Notes: generated by a model not told the origin, from the letters alone. A stretch of DNA of 64,000 nt from Telmatactis stephensoni (GCA_029948255.1 JALIZF010001791.1:248001-312000); one strand, 5' to 3'. Shown: positions 24,501 to 35,700, counted from the first letter of the stretch. Numbers and translations: made by a program.

Positions 24501-27500
24501 CGATTTAATTGTACTCCTCTTGTCCAATCAGAATCGAGTAATTTTGTATAGTGTATTATAACATGAGTAAGTACTTACAGACATTGTAGTTCCTCAAACA
24601 ATTCCACTTGGGTTATTGAACAAGGTTCATCCTAAGTGACCTGAGTATAGATATACACATACAACCATGCTAATAATGGGACCCCATTGTAGCTTAGTGG
24701 TTAGAACATCCTATGCATTCTCAGAAGGTGTCAGCACCATCTGTATTTCTCTTTTTTTCTCTCCCAAATGGCAATTCACAGTCATAGGACATCTAACGTA
24801 TTTTCTATTGTTTGTTCTGATGATTTCAGAGTGACTGAAGAAAGACTGCAGTATCTTTCTACACCATGTGAGCGTTGTCCAATAGTATTCAAGGAAGATG
24901 ATCACACTGTATCAGTAACAGAGCAGGGTAGGTATCTTCAAACCTTAAGATCCTTTAACACTGTGCAACTTTCTCAGCAACTTGTCTTGTAAGGTTTTTT
25001 GTTGTGCACAACTTTGAATTGCATGAAGTAGAAATTAGTTTTACTTATCACAACATATTGCAACAACATACAATGTCATTGTGCCATGTAACACCCCATC
25101 CTGTAAGTTGTCTCACAAGTTTTATGATGTGTTTTTCCTGAAGAGGGTCAACCACTACCATTAGAACGAAGCTTGTGATTTGTTCAAATAACAAAAACAA
25201 AGAATGTGTGGATTACTGATGAACAATGCCTTTTGTTCTACACTGTAATCTCTGTCCTTTGTTTTGTTTTACTGTTCTTTGTTACTTGAACAAATCACAA
25301 GCACTGTTCTGACTGTAATGTATACCCCCCTGAAGAGCATAACACACATCTTCAAACTTATTCCTATGATACCAGTTATCAATATTATTATCATTATAAT
25401 TTATCATTGTTATTCTCAGGTGAATTACCAGATTCCTTTTATGATGTTACTGTCGAAGACTTAAGAAAAATGTTACAAGACTTAAAGAGTGAAAAGTAAG
25501 GCCAGGTTCTTTACTTGAATTATAAGAGAATTTCTCTTTTAGTTGAAACTCCTCTAGGACAGGCAGACACCACTTTCATTCACCACTCACCCATTTAATT
25601 TTTCATTTATTTATTAGTAGAACTAGTCCCTCCCTCCCTCCATCCATCCCTCCCTCCATCCCTCCATCCATCCCTCTATCCATCCATTCATTCATTTATT
25701 CATCCATCCATCCATTCATTCATCACTTGTCCATTCATTCATTCATTCATTCAGTTATTCAGTTATTTAATCATTCCTTTATTCATTCATTCATTCATTC
25801 ATTCATCCATTCATTCATTCATTCAGTTATTAAATTATTCATTCATTTATTTATCCATTCACTCAATTAATTATTCTTAGATTTATTCATTTATTCATTC
25901 ATTCAATTCATCACCCACCCATTGTTCATTCATTCATTCATCTATCCATTTATCTATCCATTTATTATATTTTTTGTAATGTAGAACAAAATCAGAGGAA
26001 ATGCCACTACTGACCAAAGCAATGCGAGAGAGTAGGCGGCTTGAAGAGATGTGTAAATATGAAAAAGTAAGACAGAATGGATAGCAGTATTTTAAATAGG
26101 GTCTGGAATAAAAATTGTCTCTTTGAAACATAGGGATCTTTCCTTTCTGGAGGTTTTCTAGCAGGAATTTCTCTGTGGGAGAATTGATTGAATGACCAAT
26201 CGTAAGATGACAAGACACACTCAGCAGATAGAGCAGTTTTCAAATGAGTGTGAAACAGAATGCACTATACTGTGACTATGTTGTCTATAAAAATACATTG
26301 AAAATTCTACCACAAGTATGCAGTTCAGCGATCATGCCATTTTTATAGTCATACAAAAATTGCTTTATTGCTGCAAGCATATACTCTTGCCTTGAAAAAG
26401 TTCATTCAATCCCCAGGTGGGATACTCCCTATGCTCCGCCCAAAAGTGGAGGGTATATAAAAGGGGTGTTTTTTCACTTGTATGTATAAGAAAGAGGGAC
26501 CTTGTTGCAATGAAGGCATATAAAAAGGGTTGAGATTTCACAAATTCTGGATCCCCTGGGATTCACTCTGGTAGCCCTATGTAACCATGCAGAAGCAAGG
26601 AAGCAAGGGTGACCAAGTGCTCAGTAATGCCAGTCTGTCACCTCTGTGATTCCTGGATGGGGTATCATGTGACTTGAGTTTCATGAAAGTTCCTTCTCTC
26701 CTTTGCTTCAAGGGTTTTTCTCTGCATTCTCCATATTTCCTCCCTCAGTAAAAATGAACTAGTGAGTTATGAGTTGTGTGCATAGAATAGTGCAGATTTC
26801 GTATGAGTGTGAAAAGTACCGCGCAGTGCAGTGACCATATCAGTGCCGTGTTTCCTTTCAAAACATTCAAAAATTCTGCTGTAACTGCACCGCGACTGTG
26901 CCGCAGCCTTTTCACACTCATACGAAATCTGCACTATTAGAATGTATTGGTAGTGTGTGTGAGAGTACAGTGTCCCCCAATAAGTGTGTAAGTGCTAGAA
27001 CACATTGGATGTTTAAATAAACAAATATTATTATTTATTATTTCTTTCGTATGATCCTCTAGGTTGTTATTCGTATTAAATTTCCTGATAGACTTATGTT
27101 ACAAGGATTCTTTAGACCCCAAGAAAAAGGTAATGTGGTGATAGTAATGCAACCTTTTACATGACTCTCACTCATAATATTTGAATTCATTTTCAGTCAT
27201 TATTATCGTTAGTGCAGTTTTTGTATGAGTGAGACACTTAACCACACCATACCGTGACCATGTCAAGGCTTCAATTTCTATAAAATCATTCAAAATTCCT
27301 GCCATAACCACACCATGCAGTGACTGTGCAATTTTCCCTCTGATATGAAATCTGCTCTATAAATATAATTCAACCTTTTTATGTTATTTCTTAGCTTGCC
27401 AGATTTATCTTGAAGATTTAAACATGGTTTATCAAAATGTACCTCCACACCATAATGGGAAACTTACATAACCCATTTCTTCACAAAGCAGCATTTTCAT

Positions 27501-30500
27501 ATGACTGTGGAAACAGCACAGACACAGCACACTATAGTTACAGCAGGAATTTCAAGTGTTTTTATAGACATCATCACACTGACATGGTCACAGTACAGAG
27601 CACTAAGTTTCCCACTCATTTGAAAACTACTCTAAGCCATGCATAATTCATTCATATAACCAAAGCAATTTGTATCTTTTGTATGAGTGTGAAAATGGCA
27701 CTGCATGGTCGCAGCATGATTACGGCAGGAATTTTGAATGTTTTTATGGACAACACCACACTGACATGGCCAATGCATGGTGTGATCTGTTTCAAACTAA
27801 TATGAAATATGCCCTAGTAAGCCATTTGATTGTTTCATGCTGGAAAGTGACCTGTACACAAGTAAGATGAGAAATGTCTCTCCACAACCACTACAACCAA
27901 GTATTTAATAGTGGATAAATATTTCCTCGTCTTAATTTCAGTTTCTGTTCTGTCGGAATTTGTCAAGAGTCACTTGGAAGATCAAAAGACATCCTTTTAT
28001 TTATGTAAGTTGGTAGGAAGTTGGAAAATAGTAATTTCATTGGTAAATTTACTGTAATTTTTTAAGTGTGGAATGTGTGGAAGTGGTGCTATATAAGTAA
28101 TAATAATAATAATTATTATTTGAACATCTCTAAATTTTGTGAAGTTCATACCAACAACTTTGATTTCATACACAAATACTATGCAAACTGAGCATCAATT
28201 CCAAGAAATAGAATAACTATAGGGAACTGGAATTGGAAATAATTCCAAGGGGCAATATAATTAGGAATACAGGACAGATATGAGAGGTTTAGAGAAAGAG
28301 CTCTAATTTACCACTGTCTCTATCCGTAGATACCACACCTCCTAAAGCTGTACTAAAAGACCAGGACAGCACTCTATATAATGTAAGCACCCAACATGTT
28401 AAACCTTTGTGTTCCATGAGGATTGGGGTGAGAGAAACTAGGAAGGCATTAAGCAACTACTAGCCTGTTATTTGCACAAATGTACCACTACAGTATATGA
28501 CAGGCAGCTATGAGATAACTCTCTCTGTATAGCATTATGGCATGATACCACTACAGTATATGACAGGCAGCTATGAGATAATTCTCTCTGTATAGCATTA
28601 TGGCATGATAGATTTCCCTATGTGCATACTTAAATGCCTGTTCTTTCTTTTTTAATTAGTGCATTAGTAAATTAACTATCATATTCTTCATATATATATA
28701 TATAGTTTATGCTGTCCTTTCTGCTTTGAAGGTTCACTTATGTCCTGCATCACTTGTGTATTTTGGGTCCAGAGAAAAGAAAGGTAAATTAATTAAGTTG
28801 TGGTCAACACCAATGCTGCAGTGATAAAAACACTTGAGTTGTTAAATGTTGCAAGTGTCATTAAGGTGTAGGCACCCAATGGACATGCAACTCTTCTTGC
28901 AGTTTTTCTGCAGTTACGCCATGCATCCATGCATGCAAGAGATGTTGCACACAACATAGCCTGCTTTGCTGGTCTGCCTCCACCCCAAAAACTGCAGACC
29001 GCTAGCAAGGCAGGCTACACACAACACTGAGTTTCAGGTTTAGGATTGAGTTGTACTTGCACACAGTGTTGCAAAAAAGTTGCAATGTGTCTGTGCTTTT
29101 AGTAATGCTGTTTTCATTTTAACACTCACTTTTCTTCTTATTTGTTTGTTTGTTTGTTTGTTTGTTTGTTTGTTTGTTTGTTTGTTTGTTTGTTTGTTTT
29201 GTTTTGTTTTGTTTTACAGATCACTTTCTTGCCAGCCATCTCCTTAGTAACCTCGCCTCAGCTTTGGATGCTGAAAAAACTGTATTGGATTCTGGGTGAG
29301 ATTTTCTTTTGACTTTTATGTACAGGCAAACTGGTCACAATATCCCTCTGTTGGCTTTTTTGATACTGATAGATCTTTCCCCTTCAATTGAAAGATTGAA
29401 TCAGTGCTGTAGTATGATTGAGTGAAGTCTCCTTCCTAGTCATTTTTAGTCTCGTCACGCCACGCGAATCCTCCTTCGAATCCAATCCTAACGTGGGGAG
29501 GATTCGCGTGGCGCGACGAGACTAAAATGCGAAAGAGACTAGACCTGAGTTGAGTGCAGTGTGACAAGCTAGAAAGCTGAAAGCTGAAAAGTCTGAAAAG
29601 TCTGAAAGCTGGGCTAGAGAAAGCATCATCGTTGAAAGTTGCCACTTACTGTGTTCTCACATTTGTGCTAACTGTGCGTTTATTTGGTACCTGTTGGTAC
29701 CATCCAAAGTATGTGGGAGTCTCTCCCTGGGTGTCTTGAATATAGAATGAGGGGACAGATTGCATTCACTGCCCACAAGATACTTTGGTGAAAAGAGCAT
29801 GGATATTAAATATTTAACATTGATTGTTGTCTGATTATGATTTCCAGAATTCATAGTTCTAGTGCTTCTACTAAAGAACCATCTGTAATCCATACAACAA
29901 ATAATGCTCATTCTTCAACAAATACAAACAGTAAAACAGATGATGATGATGTCACTTCCGCTGAACCTTGCACCAAACCACCCCCACCCTCAGGGGGCAA
30001 AGTTCCGAAATGGTTCAAAGGAGCAGGTACGTTTAACTTCAGTTTCTGTCATCTTTGCAAGCAAGTGTAGCTCGGTTAATGCGCGGCTATCTGATGCGAG
30101 AAGTCTCGAGTTCAATTCGCTGTCGGATCACCTCAAACTTGTTTCAACTTCTTTCCATTCCGTGTAGCTTTAATTAGCTTTAAGTACCCTTAAAACGGAG
30201 CACTGATGGAGAGAGGGGGGTTAATAAAAGAGTACACCGTCGGCTTTCTTGGAGACCAGTATTCAGCTGAAGGAACTACCGACGCTAAATATTAGTGCTT
30301 TACATTAACCTTTTTCACGATGATAGCAGATTTTCTTGAGGTTCTACTACCTATATACTACCATAGTTAATCTTCTGTTCTGTGTCTGTCAATCCCATCC
30401 GATCAGGTCAAGTAATAATAAGCAACCCTTTTCCTACACACATATCCCAGCTCTCTTCCTTTTCCCTTAAAGGACGTTGTGCTGTGCTTGAACAACGGAC

Positions 30501-30608
30501 AAATTATAGTGTCATATAGTGAAATAAAACGATAATAATATAGTGTCATTGCCTTCTAAAGTCTTTACTTTACCAAGCTTTGTTTTGTTTTGTCTTTCAG
30601 GAAAATAG
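16964..30608 (+). CDS. ASPSCR1: ASPSCR1/TUG-type UBX-domain tether protein
   Basis: Nineteen coding exons: 16964-17050, 17522-17577, 17998-18101, 18600-18714, 19871-19937, 20277-20350, 21513-21763, 22432-22490, 22889-22941, 24830-24927, 25420-25495, 25985-26066, 27063-27129, 27942-28004, 28330-28382, 28732-28783, 29220-29295, 29848-30026, 30601-30608; sum 1620 nt, 539 aa (human about 550). TUG proteins bind p97/VCP and, in mammals, retain GLUT4 vesicles at the Golgi region. Seen: an N-terminal ubiquitin-like domain ([16 protein letters not shown]), a second Ubl-like stretch ([17 protein letters not shown]), a Ser/Pro-rich linker, the block [18 protein letters not shown], a UBX domain from about residue 375 ([19 protein letters not shown]), and the family's C-terminal KVPKWFKG. 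The last exon adds only GK and the stop. The exon-8 acceptor could be 3 nt further left. Donor after 18101 (GTGATC) is weak. Confidence 0.93.
18494..18537. repeat. (ATG)n microsatellite in ASPSCR1 intron
   Basis: About 14 uninterrupted ATG/GAT units in the intron before the exon at 18600. Poly-Met and poly-Asp open frames across it are artefacts. Confidence 0.85.
18727..18886. repeat. TA-flanked MITE family A, copy 1
   Basis: Left end TAGAGCAGTTTTCGTATG, right end CATGTGAAAACTTCTGTA, with the family core GACATGGTCACGGTACGG inside. Confidence 0.75.
19035..19097. repeat. AT-rich hairpin
   Basis: GAAAAAATTACCAATAAAAA and its near-perfect complement face each other across an 8-10 base loop. Confidence 0.7.
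19196..19417 (+). repeat. ~220-bp element family B, copy 1
   Basis: Ends TTACTGCCAAAATCGTTGCA and TGCAACGATTTTTGCTGTAA are inverted repeats. The inside carries TCTTTCAAATCAACCAATCA and an arm pair around CTCTGCCCCC. Same order of motifs as the copies at 38799 and 43180. Confidence 0.8.
19470..19598. repeat. MITE family A, copy 2
   Basis: Left end TAGAGCAG, right end CACAGTCATACC...CTGCTGTA, with ATAATGTCTATGAAAATGTTC in the core. Diverged. Confidence 0.6.
19649..19787. repeat. MITE family A, copy 3
   Basis: Left end TAGAACAGTTCTCATATGAG, right end CACAGTCATATGAAATCTGC, core GACCATGTCAGTGCCGTGTT. Confidence 0.7.
20140..20250 (-). repeat. SINE-like element, 3' part
   Basis: On the - strand it reads GTGTGAGAGAGTACAGTGTC, then CTAGAAGACTTGG and TTAAATAAACAG. 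These match the 3' ends of the SINE-like copies at 26585 and 36798. Confidence 0.6.
20431..21475. repeat. Diverged outer element hosting a nested insertion
   Basis: Left end GGGGTACTCCCTTTGTCC with TGATTGGCAGT; right end ACTGCCAATCA with GTGTACCCCCTTT. The ends are imperfect inverted repeats. A younger element (20917-21305) sits inside. Confidence 0.5.
20909..21313. mobile_element. G-run-ended element with 8-bp target duplication
   Basis: The element begins TCCGGGGG..ACTCC and ends GAGTCCCCCCCCGG. TTGTAGCT occurs at 20909-20916 and again at 21306-21313, an exact 8-bp direct repeat that fits a hAT-type target site duplication. CCCTAAAAGGTAC recurs several times inside. No transposase frame is visible, so it is non-autonomous. 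Confidence 0.75.
22120..22362. repeat. GTCAACTG-rich inverted-repeat region
   Basis: TGTCAGTTG, CTGACTGTTGG, TCAGCTGACAGTCAACC and CCAACTGACTGCTGGC alternate in both orientations. It looks like a diverged palindromic element in an ASPSCR1 intron. Confidence 0.5.
22558..22838. repeat. ~280-bp MITE with 20-bp terminal inverted repeats
   Basis: TAAGGCCTAGGGCAAACGTC at the left end and GACGTTTGCCCTGGGCCTTA at the right end are inverted repeats with one mismatch. The inside is rich in TCGAC/GTCGA motifs. Lies in an ASPSCR1 intron. Confidence 0.85.
23376..23597. repeat. ~222-bp MITE with ~40-bp inverted repeats
   Basis: Left arm starts TAATACTCCAGTTTTGAGTT and continues to GCTCAGCATTAGCCTC. The right arm is GAGGCTAATGCTGAGC through AACTCAAAACTGGAGTATTA. 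Confidence 0.85.
23628..23787. repeat. Long hairpin, ~75-bp arms
   Basis: AAATCGCACGATCTTGAGTA on the left pairs with TACGAGAAGATCGTGCGATT on the right. The loop is near GCCTTTGGC. Pairing runs almost the whole length. Confidence 0.85.
23791..24561. repeat. ~770-bp inverted-repeat-ended element
   Basis: TTATAATACACTAGCTATACAA at the left end (23791-23812) pairs with the right end TTGTATAGTGTATTATAA at 24544-24561. The right part also has a smaller palindrome around AGTACAATTAACGATTTAATTGTACT. No transposase frame. It adjoins the hairpin at 23628-23787, and the two may be one unit. Confidence 0.55.
25620..25975. repeat. (CCTC)n/(ATTC)n microsatellite tract
   Basis: About 350 bases of CCCTCC, CATC and ATTC units lie in the intron just before the exon at 25985 and may act as its pyrimidine tract. 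Confidence 0.85.
26229..26367. repeat. MITE family A, copy 4
   Basis: Left end TAGAGCAGTTTTCAAATGAG, right end AGTCATACAAAAATTGCTTTA, core TGTGACTATGTTGTCTATAAA. Confidence 0.65.
26585..27045 (+). mobile_element. SINE-like retroelement interrupted by a MITE
   Basis: The body GTCTGTCACCTCTGTG, CATGTGACTTGAGTTTC, AGGGTTTTTCTCTGC, GAGTTGTGTGCATAGAA, then TTGGTAGTGTGTGTGAGAG and a TTTAAATAAACAAATATT tail aligns with the reverse complement of 36798-37110. The alignment is broken only by the MITE at 26790-26934. Confidence 0.7.
26788..26936. mobile_element. MITE family A, copy 5, with TA target duplication
   Basis: The element (26790-26934, 145 bp) starts GTGCAGATTTCGTATGAG and ends CTCATACGAAATCTGCAC, perfect terminal inverted repeats of about 28 bp. 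TA flanks both sides (26788-26789, 26935-26936). The empty site, GAATATTGGAATG in the SINE at 36798-37110, shows a single TA there. It is the best-preserved copy in the window. Confidence 0.9.
27210..27359. repeat. MITE family A, copy 6
   Basis: Left end TAGTGCAGTTTTTGTATGAG, right end TGATATGAAATCTGCTCTA, core GACCATGTCAAGG. Confidence 0.75.
27486..27634. repeat. MITE family A, copy 7
   Basis: Left end AGCAGCATTTTCATATGACTG, right end TTTGAAAACTACTCTA, core ACAGCAGGAATTTCAAG and TGACATGGTCACAG. Confidence 0.7.
27677..27813. repeat. MITE family A, copy 8
   Basis: TTTTGTATGAGTGTGAAAAT at left, CAAACTAATATGAAATATGC at right, core ACGGCAGGAATTTTGAATG. Confidence 0.7.
28485..28608 (+). repeat. 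62-bp tandem duplication
   Basis: Two copies (28485-28546 and 28547-28608) beginning ACCACTACAGTATATGACAG are identical but for one base. Near-identity suggests a recent event, in an ASPSCR1 intron. Confidence 0.9.
29144..29213. repeat. (GTTT)n microsatellite
   Basis: About 16 GTTT units ending immediately before the acceptor of the exon at 29220. They supply its polypyrimidine-like tract. Confidence 0.9.
29441..29529. repeat. 89-bp hairpin element
   Basis: CATTTTTAGTCTCGTCACGC on the left and GCGCGACGAGACTAAAATG on the right, with GCGAATCCTCC/GGAGGATTCGC inside. Arms of ~34 bp with two differences. Confidence 0.85.
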
Positions 30609-30786
30609 CGCTAATGATCATTATGGAAGTCCCAAACCTTTTAGAGACAATTTAATACTGAGAAAGAAATATCTAGACTGCGAACTTGTTTACTAATGTG
30701 TCATTAGGATGCTCTTTTCATCAAAACGTGATGGTTTTCAAAAGAGTCCTAAAACATAAATATATCTTTTCCCTGCAAATTTAGGG

Positions 30787-30988
30787 GGTGTTTACATGAC
30801 ACTAGGATCATCCTAGCAAGCGAATCATGCATCCTACCTGCAGTACATTTACTGCATTCTGTTTAGTAGAATGATCCTAGTGCTGACCCGAAGTGGAGAC
30901 ACAAATTTCACAGAGTGCAGTAAATGTATAGCAGGTAGGATGACTCGCCTACTAGGATGATCCTAGTGTCATGTACGTAAACACTTAA
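30787..30988. repeat. ~200-bp MITE in the ASPSCR1 3' UTR
   Basis: GTGTTTACATGACACTAGGA at left pairs with TCCTAGTGTCATGTACGTAAACAC at right. CATCCTACCTGC and GCAGTAAATGTA pair further in. Confidence 0.85.
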
Positions 30989-31412
30989 GAAAGACGAGTT
31001 ACGAATACGTGGATGAGCGGAAATGGGGGCGAATTGGGGAGGAAAGAAGGAGGAGGAAAAGGAGGGACCACCCTTCTCCCCTCCTAAACGCCCTCATTTT
31101 CAGCTCATTTTCTGCTCGACGACACGTATTCTAAAGCCTCTTCTTTACTAAATCTGGGCCCGGTCGTTCGAAAGGCGGTTTAATAGCGCTAACCCAGGAT
31201 TAAATCTAAAGAAAATCATTGACTTTAACCAAGGATTAACTTTAATCGCCCTTCGGACAACTGGGGAAAAGTAGGACTGGTCGCAATCTAGAAATGTAAA
31301 ATCAGTAAGCTATGACACTCACTGGTAAACATTGCTGTTGGTTTAAATCTTTGATGTATTGTCACCGACAACTTCATGCTGTTAAATGCAAAAATTAAAT
31401 ACTAAGTTGAAA

Positions 31413-31418
31413 AATAAA
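31413..31418 (+). terminator. Candidate ASPSCR1 polyadenylation signal
   Basis: AATAAA about 800 bases after the ASPSCR1 stop, in an AT-rich run. If used, the MITE at 30787-30988 is part of the mRNA. Confidence 0.45.
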
Positions 31419-32613
31419 ATACTGTGAATTGAAATCTCTCTCATTCATTTTCTTTTTATTATTCATTTGGATATATCATATATACTGTAACTCATCCTGT
31501 AACTTTGGTAGGCGTGTCTCTGGCAGACAGTCACTTGCTTACAAGTTATAGTTGTTAGCAGTTAGCTAATTCTTTCACTGTAAATCAGTCTGAATTTTCT
31601 TGACTAACGTTACAACTAGCTGACAAATTAAACTTTCAAAGACGACAATATAACATACCAAAGCTGTGCGCTAGCAAATATCAGGTAGGCCCACACAAGC
31701 TATTTTCAGGGACGAACAAGAGAGCATGGGACGAACCATTAGAAAAGTGATGGGGGACCATCCAGTTTCACATGCAAGAGAAAAACTGGAAGTAAATTAG
31801 AATTCATTTGCACCTGCAAAAAAGTCCTGCATAAGCAATTGTCAAAATAAATTGTGCAAGCTGAAAATCTCCCCTAACATCGCTTTTCTAATAGTCCATC
31901 CCTTAGTCGCCCCGCGAGAAGAAGCTTCTAGAAGCGGATGATAAATATTTCACAGTTTTCAGTTCAGGATTAAAATTTCAAAAAAGTTTCCTGTGATTCT
32001 ATAAGCACCTGTTGAAACATAAGTGTTTCTTCCCTTGTAAAAACGAGTCCCAAACAACTCAGTGTAATACGCTTTCCCACTGTTCCATATGCTGTTTTTA
32101 ATTCTGATTTCATGGTCTATTTTCGTTAATATGAGTTCATCCTCGTTCCCACGCGCAAATCAGTCGGGCATTATCCATTGAATTTTCGCAGTAAATCATT
32201 TTAGGTGTTTCTCATTTATTTCCTACAATTTTGTTTGGTTTATTTAAAAATTCAATAATTTAAATGATTGGAAATATTTGGCACTATAATTTATCTTTAT
32301 CGAGGAAGGGAAGATTTGAACAACTAAGACAAAATACGGGGACAGAAGAAGAGCTGACTCATTGTACGGAAAAATGTGCTGACGAGGTTTTTTGGCGTGA
32401 TGCGTTACTTAAGATTCAACAACTTTTAAAACCAATTTGCTAGTAAAACTAGTAAAAATGTTACTAGTATCGCTACCTCTGAATCACAAAACCCCTGACT
32501 CCGAGAAGGAATTTTGAAACTCAGAAAAAAGTCAAAAATTTTCCCGATAAATTTTAAAAGGGCTAGAAAGTCTGTATTTCCACTTCCGCTCAACGTGAGA
32601 AGACTCGGGCTAG

Positions 32614-32621
32614 TGACGTCA
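32614..32621 (+). promoter_or_regulatory. Consensus CRE TGACGTCA upstream of HGS
   Basis: A full palindromic CRE sits 143 bases before the HGS ATG, with ETS-like ACTTCCGC at 32582 and GAGGAAGTG at 32645. This is a plausible TATA-less housekeeping promoter; no expression evidence. Confidence 0.4.
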
Positions 32622-32763
32622 GTGGTCTATTTTTAGCTCCTATGAGAGGAAGTGCGATTGTTAGTCGGCCATATTTGTTGTACCGTATAATGATTTCACG
32701 AGAAACATCACGTTTAAACTAGAAAAGATCCTGTATATTTAACAACTGTAGACATCATTCAAC

Positions 32764-35700
32764 ATGGGAAAGGTCTCTGCATTTACTGGGCTACTAGGTA
32801 AGACAATTTGTGGAACAATTTAGATAAATTTATTCTTGTGTTATTGAGTAACTGTGATCTTGTGTATCTGCTTGTGTCTTGCCAAAGCCAATACTTCATA
32901 TTCACTGATTTCTTTCCTTGTAGAAAGAGCTACTAGTCAGCTTCAACTGGAGCCCGACTGGGCTTCAATTCTACAAATTTGCGATTGTATTCGCCAACAA
33001 GATGTTACGTGAGTTGATTAACCGGTTTTACGAAATCAGTTGTTGTTATTAAACTTATTTGTAAATCACTTGAAACCCGTGGCTTTTTTTCTGACCCTTT
33101 TTTCGCAATATAGACCAAAGTTTGCCGCGTCAGCCATCAAGAAAAAAATGTTCGACAAAAATCCTCATGTTTCAAAATTCGCTTTGACAGTAAGTGATTG
33201 TTCTTTGTGAATTTTTAATTAATCTTAATGTATTTAAGGTTATACATTTTTAATTATCTAACTGTATATTAGGCATAAATTGTGTATTGTATTTGATGGC
33301 AGAATAGTGTTGCTGTTGTTGTGCATGACTAAATATTATTTTAATATTATTTATGACTAAAGATGTTATTTTTATATCACAAACTCTCAAGGCTATATAT
33401 CAGACAGCATTGCTCTTTCCAGAGAAATGTCTTGTAAACTCTCTGTAAAACATTCTCCTATACAGAAAGTTTGAATACACCAGTGCCAAAGTATTTAGAC
33501 TTCTTGTCACACAACACTTGAGTGACAAGACTAAAGAAAGCTGGAAAGGATACAACTTGAATGCACATGTACCTGTCCTTGAAAAAGATTCTCCTTTTGC
33601 TGCTTATATCGTATTCTCTTAATCTTCCAAATGTCATTATTTTTGTTTGTTCTTATTCAAGGTATTGGAGGCTTGCATGAAAAACTGTGGAGCAGGCTTT
33701 CACGATGAAATTGCCACCAAGGAGTTCATGGAAGAGATGAGAAATCTCATTAGGGTATTAGACTGTGGATTAATTGATGTGTTTCGCTTTATGACATACT
33801 ACTAAAATCACACAACTATTAGCACTGCAAAAATAACTATCAATCATGTTTTGATTTGTTGATGACTCACGTTACCATTTGGAAAGTTCCAAAGTAAGTT
33901 ATACAAGCAAATGAGTGCTGCATTTTTTGAAATTTGGTCCACACTATACTTTGATCTAATACTCCATAATAATTTGTTAATATACCAAGAATAAAGTGGG
34001 AACTAATGTCATGTACTAACCATTTAGAGCTCTCCAAAATCAATGGTACGTGAGTTGACCGAAATTCAAGACACGATCAATCATTTTATAGGGGTGCTAA
34101 CAGCTGACTGATTTCAGTAGTAATGAACCTGAAAGTAACTGTAAATAGTTATTGATAACTCTTTTGTTTAAGTTAGTGTCCCCAAGGAAAAGGAAACAAT
34201 TTAAGAGTTTTCTCAGCTACCAGAGACAACTTGCCTTCATACAGTATAAACAGTCTCTATGAAATTAAGATGTTGGCAATTTAACAAATAGATTCCATTT
34301 TTCCGTGCGTCTGTACTCTAATCAATGCACAGAATGATGACGTCAAAATGTGGTGAGAACTTCATCTCGTGGCGTAACTGTTGTTCTCACCACATTTTGA
34401 CGTCTTCTGTGCATTGATTAGAGTACAGATGCACGGAAAAATGAAATCTATCTGTTTTATATAATATTTATCGAAACATTCCAACCAATCAGAGCACGCA
34501 TAAGATTTGATGACGCCATCTATGTGTGTGTACTCTAATCACACATGGTTGTTCAACCAATCAGAGCGTGTGTAATATGCCAATTATTATATAAAACTGT
34601 ATAACCATTTCTATTATAGAATAACCAAGATCCAGTTAAGGAGATGGCATTGGGGCTTATACAAACATGGTCCCATGCATTCCGCAATGAATCCAAATAC
34701 AAGATTATACAAGACACTTACAACTTAATGAAAATGGAAGGTACAAAACCTGGTTTTTACTAGAAAAACAGCATTTAGCACAAATAGAAAAGACGACTAG
34801 TCAGTGAAGTAGTTTGGGCTGAATCAGTGTATAAAGATACAATAAAGGATAAATGGCAATCTGTAACACCATTATATAAAAATAAATAAATTACTGATAT
34901 TTTGAGCTGAGGACCCTCATCACCCTTCTTTTACTTGGAATTTCACATGATAATAATTTATTAACATACAACTTTTCTTGTAGGATGTCAGTTTCCAGCC
35001 TTTAAAGAGAGTGATGCCATGTTCTCAGCCGACACTGTTAGTATTAGCAAAATACTGCCCTTCCTCTTCATTTGTTATCAGTCCGTAACCATACATTATC
35101 TGTTCTTCCTTCTAGGCACCTGCTTGGGCAGAAGGTGATGTGTGTCATATGTGTCGTGTGAAGTTTGGAACTTTTATGAGACAGGTAGTTATTTTTCCTT
35201 CCTTCCTTTGATCCTTCCCTCCCTCCCTCCCTCCTTCCTTCCTTCCTTCCTTCCTTCCTACCTTCCTTCCTTCCTCCCTCCCTCCCTCCCTCCCTCCCTC
35301 CCTCCCTCCTTCCCTCCCTCCCTCCCTTCATTCCTCCCTCCTTCCTTCCTTCCATCCATCCATTCCATCCATTTGTTCATTCATTCATCAGGTATTCATT
35401 GATCCATCATCCTGTAAAGTTGAGATGACACAAAAATGTTTTCTTTTTCCCTAACTGAAGTACTCTTTCCTGCAGCATCATTGTCGTAAATGTGGTCAAG
35501 TGTTTTGTAGAAAGTGTTCCTCCAAGGAGTCCATAATCCCTCAGTATGGTATTGAGAGAGAAGTCAGGGTGTGCGATCCCTGCTATTATCAACTCAATCC
35601 ACAAAGGTAACGTTTAAATACATATAATTGTATTATATATTTTAGATAGTATATACACAGTGATTAGTCAAAAGTTGTGCTTCTTAATAATACTGAAAGG

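Larger units (their letters stand above)
30609..32763. other. ASPSCR1 3' UTR and HGS upstream region
   Basis: No gene is seen. It holds the ASPSCR1 3' UTR with a ~200-bp MITE (30787-30988), a partial inverted element around GGGCCCGGTCGTTCG (31157-31260), a likely polyA signal near 31413, then AT-rich DNA. The last 200 bases are CpG-containing promoter-like sequence of HGS with a CRE. Confidence 0.55.

Noticed and set aside
35068..35402. Open frames on both strands rich in Gly/Arg/Glu or Leu/Pro/Ser
   Set aside because: They run through the (CCTT)n/(CCTCC)n microsatellite inside an HGS intron.
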